This document shows positions 34,619 to 47,640 of a stretch of 64,000 bases of DNA, piece by piece. Made by a program: the position numbers and the translations under genes. The DNA is from Agapanthus africanus (taxonomy: Eukaryota > Streptophyta > Magnoliopsida > Asparagales > Amaryllidaceae), in assembly GCA_030015575.1 (NCBI GenBank), contig JASDDO010000018.1, forward strand, positions 231,059,138 to 231,123,137, read 5' to 3'. A model generated the notes under the pieces. That model had not been told where the DNA came from. It saw nothing but the letters and a program-made list of their open reading frames with translations, and made no database searches. How positions within the stretch are numbered: position 1 is the stretch's first letter; the number at the start of each line of letters is the position of its first letter.

Positions 34619-35302
34619 TGTAACATTTCAGAAAAATAAAATATTAATTTTTGGAATTTTTATAATTAAATAATAAATATATTAAATATTTTAATATTGC
34701 GGTATAATTAAATACCAATAAATTGGGAAAAATTTGGAAAATTGTGGAAATTACTAAAAAGAGGGTGCTTTATATGATGTATGCAAATTATAAGATTTTA
34801 TGATTCATTTTACACTATTTTAATGCTAATCGGGATTCAATATCGCAAATCGTGCATTAAGCTTGTTTTGTGCACATGTCATGCATCATGTTATTTTACA
34901 CTTGTTACATTTTCCTACATGGATTTCTCTTCATTTTCATTCATGTTTTTTGTTTTATGTGATAAAAGAAAAAGAAAATATAAGGAATTGGGTATGGGCA
35001 AGAGAGAGAGAGAGGTTGAGGGGTCAAACCAAGTCTTGGCACTTGTTCCCTCCACTATTTTCCCCTTCATTTTTCCACTCTTCACCCTTGCAATGGCTGC
35101 TGCCCTCATCTCCCTCTTCATCAAACCCACACAAACACCATCATTCCTTCATCAAAACATCATACCCAATTTTTTAAAAATGTGTACAAGCTCATAAGCT
35201 TCACTTTGGACCAAGAAAGCAAGGATTTTGGACACTTGGGGCAACTCAAGAAAATTCTTGAGTTACCAAATGAGATAATTTATCCATCATTAGTGTAGTT
35301 TT
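34619..35302 (+). repeat. NA2 3' LTR, first segment
   Basis: Starts TGTAACATTTCAG and aligns with 13060-13741 of the 5' LTR. It ends at GTTTT (35298-35302), the target site of Copia C, and resumes at 57111. Confidence 0.88.
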
Positions 35303-35303
35303 T

Positions 35304-37218
35304 TGTTGGATATATATGCCCTAGAGGCCTACATTGTATAGGATGCTTGGGATATGTATGTACATGACAGTCTTACTTGATATGATTGTACGCTATTTGG
35401 TTTGACTTTGTCTTAACGTATGATATTTTTTACTTGGTATCTATATATATATATATGTTGATAAAGCCCATAAGGTGTTTTGTCTGACTACCGACGTTGT
35501 GATGGCAGTCATACTAGTGGGAGCTGGATGGTCAATAGGCACACCCTTAGATGTCCCTGGTCGCAGGAGTATCGAGATTGGGCATCGATACTCCGGAGTA
35601 GACTAGTGTATACATATCTAGACCCTGACAAGGGGCAATGGATTGGTCCCACAACCATTGGTGGTGTTCACCTAAGATTGTATACAGATGCTCACTGGGT
35701 GTGAGTACACCGGACAGGACTCGCCGAGAACTGACTGATGGTATTATACCTAACGTCAGATAGCAGTTCTCAGGTGACATGTGTGCAGATAGTCCGTTGA
35801 CTTAAGGTCATCATTTGTCTCGTGTGAGTTCCCACTGTGCTTTGATTATTACCCTACCACGGCTCAAAGGAGTCGTGCAAACAGGTTTCAGTTGGGCACA
35901 GTCACGAGCCACGTGGAGGCAGTGAGCGACTGTTAGGGATTCGTCTCTCTCGGTATAGGGAGTTGATATCGCACTGTGGTCGTTTGGTCATTACCATAAG
36001 TCCCTGGCCAGGGCTGATTAAGAATTACTGATGGAATGATCAGTAGATTCTCGGGTGGTCTTGAACCATACCGACACGACTTGTACGGTTATTAGGGGTC
36101 TGACGTCCACCACCTCCCTAGACCGTATATGCGATACTCTTAGACGAACAGACCGGACTGCGCGGATATTGTCACAGACAGGCTCAGTAGGATTTCAGAT
36201 GGGTTACCTCATCAGCTTTCTTATCGACAACTACCTGGGGACCGTTACGTACAGCTAGTGCCGCTTGCGGTCTGTGGTTAAACCCACTGCCAGCGTAGTA
36301 GTTGAGTCTTTAGAGTCCCACATAGTGATTTCCCAAACCCAGGCTAAAAGATATAGAGGTCGTATGGTTTTACGACAAAGGTTCGAACGCGTACGTGTTT
36401 AAACGCACGTGCGACATTCGGACAGTTTTTTCTAGCTGGCTTTGGTTTAAGCCAGATTCTAGTATCAGGTTATTGGATTTATACAGTCTAAAATTTTTCC
36501 GTGTTTTCACGGATGAGAGGGGCGTTCTCGTAATTTTCCGAGAAGCTTCTAGAAGGATGTGACATGGAGGGAGAGGTGGCATTTTCATTTAATGATTTAG
36601 TGACTCATTGTGAGTGATTCATCATGTCATTAATGCATTATTAAATGCTTAATGACTCACATAATGAATCACCCACTTGCATTTATGAAACATGATGAAT
36701 AATCTCATATTATTCATTATGTTTCATATATCAAGTGAGAAGCTATTTCATTATTATTATTATTATCATTATCATCTTCTCACTCTCTCTCTTCAAGTTC
36801 TCTCTCCTTCACCAAACCTAATCCTACCCTCATGAGTTGAGAACAAGGATTAGGAAAGACTAATTACTCCATAACCTATCTCTACATCACCTTAGCTACT
36901 CTATTTAGCAACTAGAGAAACTAAGTAACCTCAAGTTTAGAGGTTATAGCTTGGATTAGGGTTCTCGGGTGGATCGTCTATCACGGAAGAAAGCCGAAGA
37001 GGACGTGGAGATCCAAAGAGGCCGTAGATAACATTAAGACGAAGGACTAGAACCGTTTGGTATAATCTCTTAACATAGTAGTTTAGAACTCTATAGCTTT
37101 TGTTAAAACTTGTTTAGCAAACGATTCATACGGTTAATCGATGTTTGATCATAGAACAAGATTGTTATTCATATTTCCGCCTCCCCATAAGTATTGGGGT
37201 GTTGAATATCGACTTACA
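35304..37218 (+). repeat. Copia C 5' LTR
   Basis: Starts TGTTGGATATATATGCCC and ends GACTTACA. Contains an (AT)n tract near 35443, a palindrome-rich middle, an (ATT)n tract near 36750 and CT-rich sequence at 36776-36811. The 3' LTR differs mainly by a deletion of about 20 bp near 35475 and a gain of about a dozen bases near 56590. Confidence 0.92.
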
Positions 37219-37219
37219 G

Positions 37220-37231
37220 TGGTATCAGAGC
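37220..37231 (+). other. Copia C primer-binding site (initiator tRNA-Met)
   Basis: TGGTATCAGAGC, a perfect 12-base complement of the initiator Met tRNA 3' end, one base after the LTR. Confidence 0.92.
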
Positions 37232-38579
37232 CTAGCTAAATAGTATTTAACACACTTGCAAATTTGTATGAATTTCGAACGGAAAAACAAACCGGAAAAA
37301 CCCCAATATCATGTACTTTCTGTCGAATTTTAAATGAGGTCCAAAAATTTTTCAGGGACCTTCAGATTGACCTAAATGAATGTATTAGAACACCCAAGAA
37401 AATTGGGCTCATGAATTGGCCATAGCGCCGCGGAACCGCAGCCGATCCCACCGATCCGCCGCGATTCCGCCGCGCTTTGGACGATTCATCATCCTAAGTT
37501 TCTTGTATTGATTCTCTGTGATATTTGTTGTTTTCTGGTAATTTTTATTTTTGCTCAGGTTTCAGATTTACAGAGAAGTATTGGAGCAAAATTAAATGTG
37601 TTTAATCGATCGAAATTATACGGTATTTGCTTGTTTGATTATATCTGTGAAATGTTTTATGTGTTCGTAAACCTTCCCTAACTGCTAGTATGTCGGTTGG
37701 CAGGGGGTTGCACATATCTGTGATGTTATATATAATTGTTTGTGTATATAAACTGTATTGGGCTGTTGTGGTGATTAGCCGGGTTTTGTGATGGGTTATT
37801 GTATTAATTCATTTGATGTAAATGTAATAAGTTGTAATATTATTTTGCGGGGCACATCCAGGTTGCGGTTGTAGCCACCGTTGTACTATTTCTTTTTACT
37901 GTTTTTGCTCCTAGGATAGACCCAAGGTGGGGTGCACAAACTACCGGGTATTTTGAAGTGTTGGGGCAGACCGCTTCACTTCTGATACTTGGCGGGTAGT
38001 TTGCCGTACCCGTAGGGGTCTGGGGTGGGAAAATGGCTATTCATCACAACTGTGTAATCCGTCTTTCATTGCAGGCTCAAACGAAATGCGGATTGCTTGC
38101 AAATCCAATATTGTTTATCTGTGATCTGGAATGCCTATTATTGCGTCTGACGAATGTACAATATCTATATATGATAGCTATTTAGACGTCGCTTATGTTT
38201 TACACCCGCGCTAGCCCAGCCCCCGCTCTGTCGTTAGTTAAGTAACCTAACGGGTGATGACGGGACCCCGTGGCGAATACGGATGGCATAAGAGGACGTT
38301 GTATTTTTCGTTGTTATCTGTAATGATAGGTTAAAGATGGGACGCATTATTATTAATGCAAAGAAAATAAAACCTAAACTGAATCGTTGGAACAATTTAT
38401 AAAAAACCACTCGGTTTTCTTGAAAAATTAAATTTTAAATGCGGAGCTTAAACCACTCCTTTTAATAAAAGCTATCTTAGTTCCGTCGATCAAATCAAGT
38501 TCACTACGTTAAACGGTTTTTTGCCAAAAACCAGCCGTAACCCTCCGTCGTTTCAGATAGACAGCACATCGTATTCATG

Positions 38580-38789
38580 CTATGCTTGTTGGCCTACGTC
38601 AAGGCATAGTGAATGGTAGCAGTGTGTGTGCCTATTTGTTGCATAGATAGATGCATTAGTTTAATACAGACGTACACCTTGTTGGCCTACGTCAAGGGCT
38701 TGTACGATGTATTTAAATTGATCAGGACAAAGACGGGTAGAACTTGACTTGCGTCTTATAACTTGTTGGCCTACGTCAAGGTCTATAAG
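38580..38789 (+). promoter_or_regulatory. Three leader hairpins with covarying arms (Copia C)
   Basis: Each contains the identical 19-mer TTGTTGGCCTACGTCAAGG. The arms differ between copies but pair within each: CTATGC/GCATAG (38580-38609), CGTACA/TGTACG (38671-38706) and CTTATA/TATAAG (38755-38789). The Copia A leader has three counterparts in the same order. The pattern indicates selected RNA structure; the role is unknown. Confidence 0.65.
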
Positions 38790-39278
38790 AGCTTGGGGTA
38801 AAATTCACATCGGGAGTTTCAAACATAAAGGAAACTTGCAGATTTAGCTTACCTTCTGGAGTTTGGTGACTAGAGTGGCTTCCATCTAGGGCATCATGCA
38901 ATGATAGTTGGATCCCGATCCCACTGATGAGTAGGATTAATCTCGGGAATTTCTCTCACTTAACAATCAATGCTATAAACCAAGTAGGTGCCTAGAAAGG
39001 TGTTAGAGGGGCTACGCCTCCAGGGAAAAGAGGTTCTTTAATTAAGGAACTTCGCGAAAGCGTTGGAAAACCTCCCTCGAAGTACCAACACCAGCCTGGC
39101 TGAAAGGTTAAGCAAGAATTGTAACGTGTGATTAAATCCTGACTAGTTCTTCTTTTAGGTTTTGAAGAAGGATTTAAGGAAACAGTGGGAGCCATCCTGT
39201 TTAGATAAAATAATAACCAATCTAAACTTGCAAGAGCATATGCTGAGTGTTTTCTTTTCTCTCTCTCTGGCAGCTACC

Positions 39279-39443
39279 ATGACTGGACTAAAACTATTAC
39301 TTGAAAAGAATATACTGACCGGGCAGAACTATAAAGATTGGCTAAGGAACGTCAATATTGCGCTGACTTATGACAAAGTTGCATATGTTACCACCGCTGT
39401 TCCTCCCCTTATCCCAGGACCAAATTCCTCAGTTGCGGACAAG
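39279..39443 (+). pseudogene. Copia C gag, 5' fragment (split by Tekay)
   Basis: The ATG at 39279 opens 55 codons of capsid N-terminus (LTGQNYKDWLRNVNIAL is typical of Copia gag), ending at the target site ACAAG (39439-39443). Apparent continuation into the Tekay LTR is an artefact. The rest starts at 51378 in the same reading frame once one target-site copy is discounted. Confidence 0.9.
39439..39443. repeat. Target-site duplication of Tekay, left copy (ACAAG)
   Basis: Identical to 51373-51377. Together they mark a clean five-base staggered integration into Copia C gag. Confidence 0.92.
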
Positions 39444-42400
39444 TGTCATGACCCAAATTTGGCCCGTAACCGGCACTTAAACTACGTAACGTCTAAAGGC
39501 GTACGCAACTTAAGTAAGCCGAAACCCAGAAATCTAAACCACCCAAAACTGGATCAACGGAGAAAAACATAGTTTTAAATATTCGGAAATTTTCAAGTAA
39601 AAATCTTTAAGTTTAGTTTTCGTTCTTAAAAATTTCGGCAGCACCTCCTTTGTAAAAACTAACCCCGAAAACGGGTACAACATAGATAATAATAAAAGCA
39701 TCCCAAACGGGAGCAAATCACGCCCAACGGCGGAGACAACCACCACAACATATATACGACGCCGAAGCGAAGAAATATAAAAGAAAACTGCATAAAGAAG
39801 TAAAACTTTTCAACAAAAACCGGCTCCCACGAGCACGGCACCCAAAGTCACCACAAAATATAACACTGAATCCTCACAAGTCGTCTCTAAGTCATATACA
39901 ACATAGTGGTAGATGGAGAATACTAGATCCAACAAAAAAATATACAAAGTACAAACAGATAACCGCAACCCACCTAAAAGCAAGGCTTCACAGCCAACCG
40001 TAGCGGTATCCGCAAAAGTAGAGATGAAAAGATGCCCTGCCGCGACTACTCAGAGGGTAAGTCCTGCACAACACTGTGGCACAACGGGGGTGAGTTGCCA
40101 ACTCGTGAATAGTAACTAACATCATACAGTAATCGCAAGTATGCACGAACAGCGATCTATCTATCACAAGTAATCCGATAGCATAAGTATGATAGGTGAA
40201 TATGCAACAATCATGTAAAGGTACATCATCAGGGTACTACAACTACATGATACGATGCATATCAACATAATCCTGAGTGTGGGATGATATAATATAAAAT
40301 CTCATGCAAAAATCATCAGCATGGAAAAACACCAGTGTCCCTCACTGACACATCAAATCCTAAATCCTCAGGCACCGCATCCTAAGATCGGCCCTCAAAT
40401 CCTGTATGTCTCACGAAAACCTAAGTGTCAATCACCGACACTCGAAACATCATGAAACCCGTGTCTAGCATCGACACGTAAATCCTCATAACTCAGGCGC
40501 TGTCACCATGACTAGCCCTGACGATATGTCATACCTCACTCCGGTCGGTATCTCCAAGATAACCGCCGAGTCCAAATACAATCACCGGTAGGTAGTGGTC
40601 CAACCGTCAGGTTTATCGTCTACACCACGAAATCACCACTCACCCCGGGGTACCATACCGGGTCTACCATGTACCCGCAGACGGTGCATCCCGCTCCTCG
40701 AATCGGGTATCATAAGCCAAATCTCAGAACCGAGAAATCACATGGTGGACGCATCAAATATCATATCAAGAGAAACCGGGTTTTCAAACAATACAAAGTT
40801 TTCTTGAAAATATCCCCCACGGTTCTCAAATCCATAAATCATATGAAATCCATATCTCAATGTGTAAAATCCATATAAAACTGATATATGCAACATAAAA
40901 CATCAATATGAGCATATAAAGGGAAAACCGCTCTTTAAATTGAATCTAGCTTTAAAAACATATCAGGCGGTTCCCAATTCCTTCGAAAATAAATGCAGTA
41001 TCATATGAAGTGTACATGTAAGTGTAGCAGGGTTTAAGTATCTACATGTAATCAAGTACGAGGGTGTACATGTCAATATGTATGCATGATGTATAGGTAA
41101 TTATAAAAAAATATAAGTGAAGTGGAATAAGGTTCACAACTTTAACTATTCCTGCCCAATGCAATATCACGTATGTATGTGTCCACAGTATTTCATATGC
41201 ACAATAGAATATGAGTTACTACTCTAATCATTCCTATCCACTATCATATCACATATGTAGGTGTTTGTGCGTGTCATGGCAATTACAGACGGTGTGGGTG
41301 TAGCATACAATTTAGTGCTCGTGCAACATGAACCGTCAGTGATGTGTTATATCTAAAGGTACGAGTCAAGTACAACAGATAATGCTATGCAATGACATTC
41401 ATATGAAAGTAACTAATATGCAATACATGCAGCTATCATATCATATTCGCCCCGACGCATAACGCCATACGGGCGATTTCCCCGTAGATGTTAAATCTAC
41501 TCACCGATGGTCTCGAGCTAAGAAAATCCGACCACCTGCTTCCCCTTGTCCGCAGCACCCGAAGTCCCTTCTTGCGAACCTAAAATTTCATAAATACAAC
41601 ACATAAGCTAAATATCCTATAATGACGGAAAGACAACGAAACGCGACGAAAACGCCCGGAAAATTACACTGCGCGCTTAGCGCATCTATCGCGCACGATA
41701 CCAGCCAAAACCCTAATTGGGGTCGCTAAACTACAAAACACCACGTCTGGACCCCGATCGTCCCGATCGCGCAACACAACACAAAAATTACGAGGAATAC
41801 ACTGGATATAACCTCGCAACTACCAAACGAACCCTACGTCGGAAAACCCTGAAATCTAGTAAGCAACCTATCGCAATATATCGCACTAGATTCAAGATAA
41901 CACAAATCTAACAATTACAAATACCTTAAAATAGCTTAACTAAGCTATCTAAACCAATCCTATATTTTTTACACTCGCTAATTATGTTTTAGCAAAAATC
42001 TAGTAAGCAATTTTGCTTAATTAAACAAAATGCTTATTAGCAATTTTTAACATTTTCTACTAGATTAATCTTTTCTAAAACCCAATTTAACACTTCAAAT
42101 AAACACTAATCACTTAATCAAAAATTAACCCTAACATGAATTTCTTAAACCAAATATAATGAATTAATCATGATTTAAATGCTAAACTAAGCACTTAACT
42201 AGTTAACTAAATTAGCTAGTTAAAGATTAAAGCAATTAATTATGGATTATGGTAAGAAATTATACCTTCTCAAGAACACCAAAAAGAACTTAGATCCATC
42301 ACTTTAGCCTCCAAAACTCAAGCTTTGATGAAGATCCATGAAGGATTAGTGAAGGAAAAAGGTTTAATATTTATATAGGAATTTTTGGAATTTTTTTTGG

Positions 42401-42935
42401 ATATCTTTATGTGTTTTTGAAAGGAAATGAGAGAGAAATGAGCTTGGAATGATTTTGGACAGCAATTGGGGAGTTAGGGTCGGCCAAGGTGAGAGGGGGG
42501 GGGGTTTGTGTAATATTTTGTGAAGAAAAAGCAAGGAAAAAGAGAATTAAATGCTAATTAATGCATTTTGCCACCATTACACCCTTTTCTTTTAAATTTT
42601 AAAAAGAAAACATTAGTCACCAAAAAATATCTAGATATTTAAAAAGAACCTTCTAAAATAATTCTAGTGACAAAATTAATTTATTCACAAAAATAAAAAT
42701 TTTCCCGATTTACGTGCACAAAACACCGCTTAAAATAATATTTTTTTCGGGAAAAAATCTATCTGAACCAAAACCTCCCAAATACTCCCAAAGTTTGCGC
42801 ACAAGCTTTATTTTGGCCAAATTAGGTGTCGGTAAGCTTATACGGTCGTTTGATCGAAATCGGGTTAAAACGGGAAAAACCGACAATTTTGCCCTAAAAC
42901 AGGAAAATTCGCAAAACGATTTCTAAAACGTTACA
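39444..42935 (-). repeat. Tekay 3' LTR
   Basis: On minus starts TGTAACGTTTTAG and ends GGGTCATGACA. Shares the GC-rich core (40642-40711), the donor-like block (41470-41506) and the CACCCCCGTTGTGCC block (40070-40100) with the NA elements. TATA-like box at 42368-42377. Confidence 0.95.
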
Positions 42936-42951
42936 ATCTCCCCTCCTTATA
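42936..42951 (-). other. Tekay polypurine tract
   Basis: On minus, ATAAGGAGGGGAGA abuts the 3' LTR start TGTAACG. Confidence 0.88.
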
Positions 42952-42968
42952 GAAATTCGGTCCCCGAA

Positions 42969-43307
42969 TTAAAATTTCATACTAAGCGTACCTTCAAAAA
43001 GATGAGGGATTTTCTTCCGCATCTCGCTCTCGGCCTCCCAAGTGATCTCCTCACTAATCGGGCTACGCCAAAGAACCTTCACAGATGGCAAGACCTTTGA
43101 CCGAAGTTTCTTCACCTGCCGATCCAAAATAACTACCGGCTGCTCGGTGAACGAAAAATCGCGCTCAAGCTGAACGGTCTCGTGCTGAATCGTGTGAGAA
43201 GGATCATGAAGGTATCTACGAAGCATCGACACATGAAAAACGGGGTGAACATCCGGAAAACTGGGCGGGGAGCGCCAAACGATAAGCAACAGAACCCACT
43301 CGCTCAA
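42969..43307 (-). pseudogene. Tekay integrase tail and chromodomain, out of frame with the rest of pol
   Basis: This frame carries the integrase C-terminal HPVFHVSMLRRYLHDPSH motif, then DRQVKKLRSKVLPSVKVLW and WEAESEMRKKIPHLF, the chromodomain signature of Tekay-type chromoviruses, thought to direct integration into heterochromatin. It is displaced by one base relative to 43216-44049: an extra base near 43264-43268 changes LPPSFPDVHP into another frame. The true start is in the upstream frame, so the first residues of this open frame are not real. Confidence 0.88.
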
Positions 43308-44049
43308 AGATCTCGAAAGGACCTACAAATCTAAGACTGAGCTTCTCTCTCTTCCCAAATCGCATAACGCCCTTCATCGGAGAAATCCTCAGGAATACAT
43401 GATCCCCCACTGCGAACTCAAGTCTGCGACGACGACGGTCGGCATAAGACTTCTGCCTGCACTGGGCTGCTCTCATCCTATCCTGAATCAGCTGGATCTT
43501 CTCCGTGGTCTCCTGAACTAGCTGGGGTCCCAAAACCAAACTCTCACTAAGCTCGGTCCAACAGACTGGCGATCGACACTTCCGACCATATAATGCCTCA
43601 AAAGGTGCCATCTGAATAGTCTCCTGAAAGCTGTTGTTGTAGGAGAACTCAATCAACGGCAAGTGACGATCCCAACTGCCACCAAAATCAAGCACGCATG
43701 CACAGAGCATATCCTCTAGAGTCTGTATAGTCCGCTCCGACTGGCCATCGGTCTGTGGATGAAAAGCGGTACTAAAACTCAGCCGGGTACCCAAAGCTTC
43801 CTGAAGCTTCTGCCAAAGACGGCTAGTAAACTGGGTGCCTCTGTCGGATACTATACATGTGGGAACACCGTGCAAACGCACAATCTCATCTATGTACAAC
43901 TGAGCATACTGAGAATAACCGAAAGTGGTCTTCACTGGAAGAAAGTGAGCCGCTTTCGTCAACCGGTCTACAATAACCCAAATGGAGTCATACCCTCGAC
44001 TGGTCCTGGGTAGACCCACAATGAAGTCCATGGAAATCTGCTCCCATTT
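43216..44049 (-). pseudogene. Tekay integrase core, after an in-frame stop
   Basis: Continues the 44050-47640 frame after a TGA. Contains the integrase catalytic triad context: MDFIVGLPRT (first Asp), VSDRGTQFTS (second Asp) and DGQSERTIQTLED (Glu), followed by YNNSFQETIQMAPFEALYGRKCRSPVCW, a conserved Gypsy block. It ends prematurely in VDAS after the frameshift near 43266, losing the in-frame link to the chromodomain. All three acidic residues are present. Confidence 0.92.
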
Positions 44050-47000
44050 TCACTCCGGAATGGGTAAAGGCTGCAACTCTCCAGCCGGTCTCTGATGCTC
44101 AGCCTTGACTTGCTGACAAGTCAGGCACCTCGAAACGAAGTCCGATATATCACGCTTCACCCCTTCCCACCAGTAGAAGTCCCTCAAGTCACAGTACATC
44201 TTGGTGGAACCTGGATGAACGCTAAAGGCCGACTGATGTGCCTGCTCTAGGATCTCGCGTCTCAACCCATCAACATCTGGTACACACAAGCGAGTCCCGC
44301 ATCGTAGCACACCCTGGTCATCAATCATGAACTCCGAAACTCTTCCCTGCCGAACAAGCTCAAGAATCTCAATCAAACGGGCATCGCTGGGCTGCGCCTC
44401 ACGGATACGATCAAAAAGAAGTGGACGGGCGAGGACACGAGCAAGCTGTCCCCCAGCGGAAGTGAATTCGAACTGCACTCTACTATCACATAAGAGCTGC
44501 CAATCTGCAGAAGACTGACACTGAACTGCGCTCAACTGGGACAAGCTACCCACGGGCCTACGACTCAAAGCATCAGCTACTACATTCGCCTTGCCCGGGT
44601 GATAAAGGATCTCACAATCATAATCCTTCACTAGCTCCATCCATCGGCGCTGTCTCAGGTTCAGATCTCGCTGCTGGAAGATATACTTCAAACTCTTGTG
44701 ATCCGTGAAGATCTGACACGACTCTCCGTACAAGTAGTGTCTCCAAATCTTCAACGCAAAGACTACCGCTGCCATCTCAAGATCGTGAGTGGGGTAATTC
44801 TGCTCGTGCTTCTTCAGCTGCCTAGAAGCATATGCAATCACCCTATCATGCTGCATCAAAACACAGCCGAGTCCCACTCGAGAGGCATCACAATAAACAA
44901 CATAGCCGCCCGATCCAGAAGGTAAAGAAAGAACTGGTGCTGTCGTCAACCGAGTCTTCAACTGCTGAAAACTCTGCTCGCACGCATCAGTCCAGAGAAA
45001 AGGAATCCCCTTCCGAGTCAGTCCAGTTAGCGGTGCAGCGATACTCGAGAAATCCTGCACAAAACGGCGATAATAACCAGCTAAGCCCAAAAAGCTGCGG
45101 ACCTCCGTCACCGATACAGGTCTGGGCCAAAGCTGTACAGCCTCGATCTTCCTCGGGTCCATAAGAATACCATCACCAGTCACCACATGACCCAGGAAGT
45201 CAACTCTATCAAGCCAAAATGTGCACTTTGAGAATTTAGCATATAGCCGGTGCTCTCTCAATATCTGCAAAGTGATCCTCAAGTGCTGCTCATGCTCCTC
45301 ATGACTCCTAGAGTAGACCAGTATGTCATCAATAAACACTATAATGAACTGGTGGAGGAACGGCCTGAAAATCCGGTTCATCAGATCCATGAACGCTGCT
45401 GGCGCATTGGTGAGTCCGAACGACATCACCAAAAACTCATAATGCCCATAGCGCGTACGAAAAGCAGTCTTCGGAATGTCATCATTCCGAACCCGCAACT
45501 GATGATAACCCGAACGCAAATCAATCTTCGAAAAATGTTTCGCACCCTGGAGCTGATCAAATAAATCATCAATGCGCGGTAAAGGATACCTGTTCCGCAC
45601 CGTAACTCGGTTCAACTGACGATAATCCACACATAACCTCAAACTGCCGTCCTTCTTCTTGACGAACAGAACAGGAGCTCCCCACGGCGAAACACTCGGA
45701 CGCACAAGTCCCAAAACTAGCAACTCTTGCAATTGATCTTTAAGCTCTCTAACCTCTGCCGGAGCCATCCGATAAGGCGGTATAGAAATAGGCTCCGTGC
45801 CAGGAATCAGATCAATGCAAAACTCGATATCGCGCTCTGGCGGCAACCCAGGTAACTCATCGGGAAAGACATCGGGAAATTCTCGCACGGTAGAAACCTG
45901 GTCCAACGACTCCACCGTAACTCCAGTATCATGAATGAAAGCTAAGAATCCCCGACATCCCCTCCTCAAAAGCCAACTAGCGCACAGAACAGAAACCAAA
46001 CTGTGAGGGGCGACACCACGGTCTCCCTGCACAATACACACTGACTCGCCGGGAAAACAAAATCTAACTGTCTTCTCGCGGCAGTCCACGGACGCATAGC
46101 AAGTAGCTAGCCAATCCATGCCCAACAGAACGTCGAAGTCCAACATCTCAAGAAGGATCAAGTCGACGGACAGATCTCTGTCTCCTAAGCGGACAGCACA
46201 TGATCGGAACACGTGCCGCGCAACAAACGACTCTCCCACAGGAGTACTCACTACTAACGGCTGATCTAGCAAACACGACTCTCGGCCTAACCTCGGCGCG
46301 AAGTGCGTAGAAACATACGAATGCGTAGATCCCGGATCGAAAAGAACATGTGCATCAAAAGAACATAAGGAAAGGGTACCTGAAACCACAGCATTAGACG
46401 CCTGAGCGTCCTGGTGAGTCAAGGCAAAAACCCGTGCCTGCCCTCTACCGGCTACTGGCTGTCCTCTGCCTCTGCCACCTCGTCCTCTCGGCACAAAACC
46501 ACCGCGACCACGACCTCTCTGAGTAGGAGTCTGGCGCGGCGCAACAACAGGAATAAGAGGCAATGCTCTCTGAGGCGGAGAAGGTGGTAAGGTAACCTGC
46601 GGTACTGCTGGCCCTCTCTGACGCACCACAGTACAATTCCGAACAAGATGCTGCAAACTGCCACAACCAAAGCATCCATAAGACGGTCGCTGGCCATCCT
46701 GGGAATAAGAACTGAATAACTGGCCACGTCCAACGTCTCTGCTACTCCCCGAGTCTGAAGGAACTCTGCCTCTGCGGAAAAACCTCGGTCCCCGTGCTGG
46801 CTCACCCGTACGATTCCTCTTCGGTTCTGGAACAACCGATGACTCAGCTAGACGCTCCTCCACCAATAGGGCTGCATCGACAGCTGCCGCATACGTGTCG
46901 CAATGCTGAATGCTGATGGCTAGGAACAACTGGGTAAGCAGGCCTCGAACAAACCTCTTCACATTCATCTCCTCAGTCGCCACCAAGTACGGAGCATACA

Positions 47001-47640
47001 CCGACAGCTCAGTAAACAATACATCATACTCCGACACCGTCATCCCCGGCGTCTGACGTAAAGACTCAAATCTGCGCACTCGCGCATCCCTGACGCTCGG
47101 TGGAAGAAAACGGGTAAGAAACGACGTCACAAACTCAGCCCAGGTCATAAGAGCAAGACCAGTGGCTCTGCCCCTCTCCAACGACTCACACCACTTCTGG
47201 GCTATACCCTCCAGCCGGAAACTCGCAAACTCTACCCATCTCTCGTCAGAGCATCGGAGTGAGCGACAAATCCTGGCCATCCGGTCGATGAACGACTGCG
47301 GATCCTCAGTAACATCTGTGCCAGTAAACACCGGAGGCCCCAGCCTCATGAACTCCGTCAGTGACACGGTAATAACCTCTGGAGCTGAAACTACAACTGC
47401 CGGATCAGTAGGTACCATCGTGGTCCCTGCAACGGGTGGAACAACAGCCTGCCCCTGTGCTCGAATGGCCTCTACTAAAGTCCCTACAATCTGGCGCAGA
47501 TCCTGCATACCAGCACCAATCATAGCAATGTGCTCCGGTACAACAGGCGTACTGCCCTGGTCAGTCCTCGCCTCAGACGAGTCAACTCTGACCTCGGCCC
47601 TCGCGGCTGCTCTCTGTGCCCTCTTAGTCTTCGGCGGCAT
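44050..47640 (-). pseudogene. Tekay gag-pol: gag, protease, RT, RNase H, integrase zinc finger
   Basis: I choose the ATG at 47638-47640 ([16 protein letters not shown]); the open frame extends 22 codons upstream without another ATG. Numbering from there: gag capsid with [17 protein letters not shown], zinc knuckle [14 protein letters not shown] (323-336), protease DPGST (Asp 435; the D-P-G form is common in plant Tekay), RT with [10 protein letters not shown] (catalytic Asp 771-772), RNase H YCDAS (Asp 918) and VVADALSRR, then the integrase HHCC finger with CLTCQQV (about 1172). A TGA at 44050-44052 replaces the Trp expected in PIPEWKWEQ, truncating at residue 1196. Otherwise the frame is uninterrupted. 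Confidence 0.95.

Larger units (their letters stand above)
37219..39278 (+). other. Copia C long 5' leader (non-coding)
   Basis: Two kilobases without a gene. It contains CCGCGG-type arms (37430-37475), blocks shared with the Copia A leader (near 37912, 38036, 38190), three covarying hairpins (38580-38789) and a final 400 bp conserved with Copia A. A CT-rich tract ending in GGCAG precedes the gag ATG by six bases and resembles a 3' splice site. Confidence 0.75.

Noticed and set aside
36749-36775. (ATT)n and other simple repeats as informative features
   Set aside because: Ordinary microsatellite drift within LTRs, present in both Copia C LTRs.
39162-39572. 136-codon frame running from Copia C gag into the Tekay LTR
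   Set aside because: It crosses the target site at 39443/39444; only codons from ATG 39279 to 39443 are gag. The tail is LTR sequence and the upstream part is leader.
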